From Collybiopsis luxurians FD-317 M1 (lineage: Eukaryota > Basidiomycota > Agaricomycetes > Agaricales > Omphalotaceae): DNA of 64,000 nucleotides. The stretch covers positions 98,260 to 162,259 of the forward strand of contig KN834759.1 in NCBI GenBank assembly GCA_000827265.1, given 5' to 3'. The translations under genes were made by a program, and so were the position numbers. The notes below the pieces were generated by a model that saw nothing but the letters and a program-made list of their open reading frames with translations, ran no database searches and had not been told where the DNA came from. Positions 60,161-64,000 of this stretch are shown piece by piece. The stretch's first letter is position 1. Each line of letters opens with the position of its first letter.

Positions 60161-60915
60161 TCACCATCCGCATCTTGCTCGCACTCGCACTCCCGCTCGA
60201 GTCTCACTCGCTTGCTTCCCAACCAAATCCTTCACCTCAATCCACTTCTTCGGCACCCCCTTACCAATCAAATAATCCGCCACCGCCTTGGACTGTTTCC
60301 CCTGCACAAGAACCTCCATACCCGCATTGGCGGCGGATTTTCCTGGGATCAGAGAGACTATGATAGAAAACAAAAAGAAAAGAGAGAAATGATAGGATAG
60401 GATAAGGACAGAATGATAGGGAACAAATAAATGAGTAGACGTTAGCGAACCAGAAGTAACTCAGGGGTTAGAATACAATAAACAAGAATGACACTCGACC
60501 TACCGGACATATCTCCTTAAATCCTCCGCCAGATCGTCCGGCTCCATCCTCCCAATGACCGTACCGAACGGCTCGAAACCGGATATCAAAGTTAATGTTT
60601 TACGCCGTTGGCAGATTTTCATGACGACTTGGATTAGGGAGAGTTTGCCTTTTCTGCGTCGGGAAGAGGGAGGGAGGGGAATGGGAGGGGGGAGTGAGAA
60701 GTAGGAAGAAGCACGGTCTGCAGGGTAAGATGTAGGATGTGTAAAGGATCGATGGGGAACGTTGAGGGCAGGAAGGATAAGAATTTGGGGATGGCGTGAA
60801 TCAAGGAGTTGGGTGTGGGATCACCGTTTTCAAACTCCGAGCTTTTGCCGCCTGGAGGCCGGACCTCATGAGGTGGCGTATTTCGCGTCGTTGACTTGTT
60901 TCTAAGTGTTTTCAA
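60161..60915 (-). pseudogene. eIF2D/TMA64-like gene fragment II
   Basis: Second, differently truncated copy. The upstream part (60690-60850) aligns with 56790-56890 of copy I but is out of frame; the middle exons are missing; the SUI1 block KGKLSLIQVVMKICQRRKTL and SGFEPFGTVIGRMEPDDLAE is better preserved here, and the C-terminus MEVLVQGKQSKAVADYLIGK then GVPKKWIEVKDLVGK is present, followed by an Arg-rich extension to 60161. Without the upstream domains it is unlikely to be a working eIF2D; a SUI1-only product is possible. Confidence 0.68.
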
Positions 60916-60999
60916 CCGCGTTATTTGGGAGCCTTGTAAGGCAAAGATGGAAAAAGAAAGAAGTAGTAGCCCATCAAACTCGAGGGGGGATAAGGTAAA

Positions 61000-62266
61000 T
61001 TCGGTGCGGGAGTAGATGGGACAGCCGCAGAAACATTCGTAGCTGTGACTGGGCTATTCAAGCTTTCCGCAGTATGATTTGTACCCTCAGAACTCAATAT
61101 CACAGAAGAATAGTAAAGAGATTCAATCTTATGGCGCGCAAATGGTGAGTATTCATTATCATCTTATCAGTTTAACGCCCAAGTAATAACAGCGTGTCGG
61201 AGTTTGAAGACTGTGAGAATAAGGGAATAAGGGTTGCCTCAAGGTTGCCTTGCTACCAGACTTTACGACCTGAACCATATAGTAAAGACGGCCAGCCAGG
61301 CTAGAGCGAGCTACCCAAAGTGCCTGGGTCACCAATCCCGGGTCGGGCAAACGACTTCACAAAGTAGGTGGCTTTCCAGGGTCCTAAGCTTCCCGAAAAA
61401 ATCTACTTTGGCATCATTTTCAACTTCAATACAACCTCGCTATACCCGACACCTCAAGCGCCCACCGTGCAAATAGTTTTTTTTTGGACTCCGATTCATA
61501 ACGGTCAGGTAAACTAACTACACTGAAAACTTACGGCACAGCTTCATTCCACCAGGGAGTTGGTACATAGGCTTACGGGGGTTGGGTGGAGTATTAGGAT
61601 AGGTAGCAACTTGCAAGGGCAAGTGTATTCAAGTGTATCAGCCAAAGTTCCGTTTCCTCGTGTTTACCTATCCTTTTATAGGCCTAATTAAATCCAAGTG
61701 GACGCGCTAACATCGGGCCTATCCTCTATATTCGTTTGGACCTTTGATTCTTCATATCCGGTGGGTGTTCTGATTCAGCTGCTTTGCTCTCCTTTTTGGG
61801 GTTCTTTCATCTTCTTGGGCTTACGTCAGGGCCATCCTATCTCTGTTGTCCGAGTATCTGAGTATCTCATAATAGTCCACCTTCTTCTATTGGCAAGAAA
61901 GGCGCTGTAATCTCCACAGTGGTTCGTTAATGATGGGCTCTTAATTCTTGAGCGCCAAAATCTCAAGGGCGCCTGCAAATGTATTGCCATCTCCCGTCCA
62001 TTGTTAGTCTATCGACTTTTATATTCTGTTCATCTTTGTACAATCTCAGCTTCACTTATCTACTAACTTAGACTCCTGACAGCGGACTGTATGTAGCAGT
62101 ATTCAATAAACTGGTACTGACGGTCGACATTCTGAATCGGCCTCGAGGTTACAGCCTCGTGTTTATATTATGCTGAATAAAATCAGTTTTGCGAGACCTC
62201 CAGCTTGTCAACCCCCCACTCTCGCAAATCCCGTGGTCGGCATTGTGTGTATCTCTAAAGTTCTGT
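61000..62266. other. Spacer/promoter region of membrane gene II
   Basis: No gene supported; from about 61330 on it aligns with 57030-58050. Confidence 0.5.
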
Positions 62267-63993
62267 ATGATCATTCCCTTGGCGGCACGAACCACTTCTG
62301 TAGCTGCGGAAGCGAGCCGTAGATCCTCCTCAGCCGCAATCTCACGGTGTCAAGACATCAATAACTGCCGCACATTGTTTGAGATAGTTTGGAGCTGTAT
62401 CGGTGTCCTCATCGCCTGTACTTGGATCTCGGTCCACCCAAACGTACCAGGACTCAATGAAAGCTCATGGAAAGTGTTACGACGCAAGATAAGGCTGATG
62501 ATCATTGCTGTTCTCGCACCTGAGCTGCTGGTTTTGTGGGCGGCTCGACAATGGTTTGCAGCCAGAAAACTCTCCAGGCGTATGTATGTTGTATCAATGC
62601 CTTTGACAGAATTGCTTACCTTCGAACTCGATAGATTACAAAGCATGGACCAAGACGCATGCTTTTTTTGCGCTTATGGGGGGGTTCGCTCTTTACGAGG
62701 GCAATAAGTATGTCTCTGTCCTCCGATTTATTCCTTCCAAAGAGGCAAAAGAACGGATCATGGAAAACTTTGAGACTGAGGAGAGTCGCGCTGGCATTAC
62801 TAGTCTGTCTAATGATTCTGGTCATGACGATAACACTGATACTATCTATCTAAGCAGGGACAAGGACAGAACCCTTCCTTCCTCGCATCTTTTCTAACAA
62901 ATCCCTTGGCTCTCATGTCCAATCCAGTGCCCAATCAGAGGTGTCGGGAGACAATTCCTCCACCAGATCCCACACCGAGGAGGGGAACAACACTGCTATT
63001 ATCGAGCTCGAGTATGATGCCGATGAACCCGATCGGCTGTCATTTGCCGCCCACTTCAAACTAATTAGTGGAATTTCGGAAGCCCACATCAGGGAACGAG
63101 GTCACCAGGATGGCTTCTGCAAGCTGATCGTGATCATTCAAACAACTTGGTTTGTGGTCCAGCTATCGGCCAGATGGGCCGAGCGTTTGCCGGTCACAGA
63201 GCTAGAGACCATGACTCTCGCTTATGCGGTATTGAATGTTCTACTCTATTTCTTCTGGTGGGACAAGCCCCAGGGAGCGGGTCATTCTGTCCGCATTATC
63301 CGCAAAAGCGTAGATGAAGAGATCATGGACCAATCAAGTGCATCCAGTGCTTCTACCCAATCAAAAGTGGGTTGGCCACTTTCTTCATGGAACTGGCTTC
63401 GAATCATTTTGGGTAATGGCCTGCAGGCGGTGCGCAAGAGGCTCCTGGCCCGACCCTACACGCACCGATCCTGCAAAGACCTCCTACTCAATGGTCTCCG
63501 CGCTCCATTGCAGTTCCTGTGGTCTCTACTCAGTTCCGTTGAAACAATTACTCAAAACATTCTCGGGAGCAGCCCTGTTATTGGTGGATCTACAAAAATA
63601 GGATCTTTTGAGCGAACTATTGAATTGGAACCAGACTATTCTCTGGATAAATTTATTGCATACGGTGCGGGAGTACTGTTTGGTGCCATTCATTGCACTG
63701 CTTGGAAACACAAATTTCCCAGCTTTGTTGAGGAGGTATTGTGGAAGGTATCCTCTATTCTAGTAACTTGTGCACCATTTTATTTGGGCTTGGTGGATTT
63801 AATTACTGATGTTCAACCTGAAGAGTCGGACTCATGGTGGATGTCCTGCCTTATGTATCTCTTCTTGGCCGCAATAATCTGCTATATCTTTGCTCGGCTT
63901 TCTCTCATTATTCTGCCTTTCTTGGAACTGAGAGATTTGCCTCCTGATTTGTTTAAAGATGTCCAATGGACAAGCTTCATTCCACACATCTAG
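62267..63993 (+). pseudogene. Membrane-protein gene copy II, frameshifted
   Basis: Sister of the gene at 58051. ATG 62267 starts MIIPLAARTTSVAAEASRRS; exon 1 ends at 62579 (GTATGT), exon 2 starts at 62635 and stays in frame through ITSLSNDSGHDDNTDTIYL. Near 62850-62875 it has four more bases than the sister (CTAAGCAGGGACAAGGACAG against CTAGGGACTGGGACG), which shifts the frame to a TAA at 62895. The sister's frame resumes as EPFLPRIFSNKS and stays open from there to the stop at 63993 (LIVIIQTTWFVVQLSARW, SFIPHI). No intron signal obviously rescues it. The long open remainder suggests a recent break or an assembly error. Confidence 0.65.
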
Positions 63994-64000
63994 TTTCAAA

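Larger units (their letters stand above)
60700..63993. repeat. Segmental duplication, copy II
   Basis: Counterpart of 56780-59790. Gene order and orientation are the same, so the duplication is direct and tandem. Divergence is moderate, with the membrane gene best conserved. Confidence 0.75.

Overview
The window is nuclear DNA of a filamentous basidiomycete, most likely a mushroom-forming agaricomycete. The evidence is compact genes with many 45-60 nt introns on both strands, plus families typical of that group: F-box-like repertoire genes, NACHT-ankyrin NLRs, a kinase-like orphan family, a DUR3 urea transporter, GH30 and A1 proteases. I cannot name the genus.

Layout: (1) 1-2.75 kb: the 3' end of an unplaced gene, a tRNA-Val(AAC) and a zinc alcohol dehydrogenase. 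(2) 3.5-14.7 kb: an accessory cluster of four F-box-like genes (one broken), gene relics, and a two-part gene with a possible nuclease-like region and a kinase-like domain, head to head with the last F-box gene. An F-box plus kinase-5'-end unit has been tandemly duplicated here. (3) 14.9-41 kb: a mostly conserved core: cyclophilin-RRM (PPIL4 type), urea transporter, GH30 glucanase, AP-1 beta-adaptin, a small unrecognised spliced gene, ISD11, a secreted aspartic protease, a DHA2-type MFS transporter, a Ser-rich secreted protein and prephenate dehydrogenase. (4) 41-49 kb: an AT-rich island almost without CpG, holding one NLR-like gene (NACHT plus 30 near-identical ankyrin repeats) and small inverted-repeat elements. 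(5) 49-53 kb: a mosaic of gene fragments around one intact F-box gene and one decayed copy. (6) 53-64 kb: an acyl-CoA thioesterase, then a tandem segmental duplication whose unit contains a broken eIF2D-like (SUI1) gene fragment and a membrane-protein gene. The first eIF2D fragment has an exon in inverted orientation; the second membrane-gene copy is frameshifted.

Common thread: duplicated material decays mainly by CpG to TpG/CpA changes. This is seen directly by comparing paralogous pieces inside the window. It fits cytosine-methylation-driven or RIP-like mutation of repeats (inference). The NLR gene is the exception: it is about as CpG-poor as any stretch here, yet it keeps a 1267-codon open last exon. 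Exon joins were made by eye from splice signals and reading-frame continuity; they are models, not proven transcripts.
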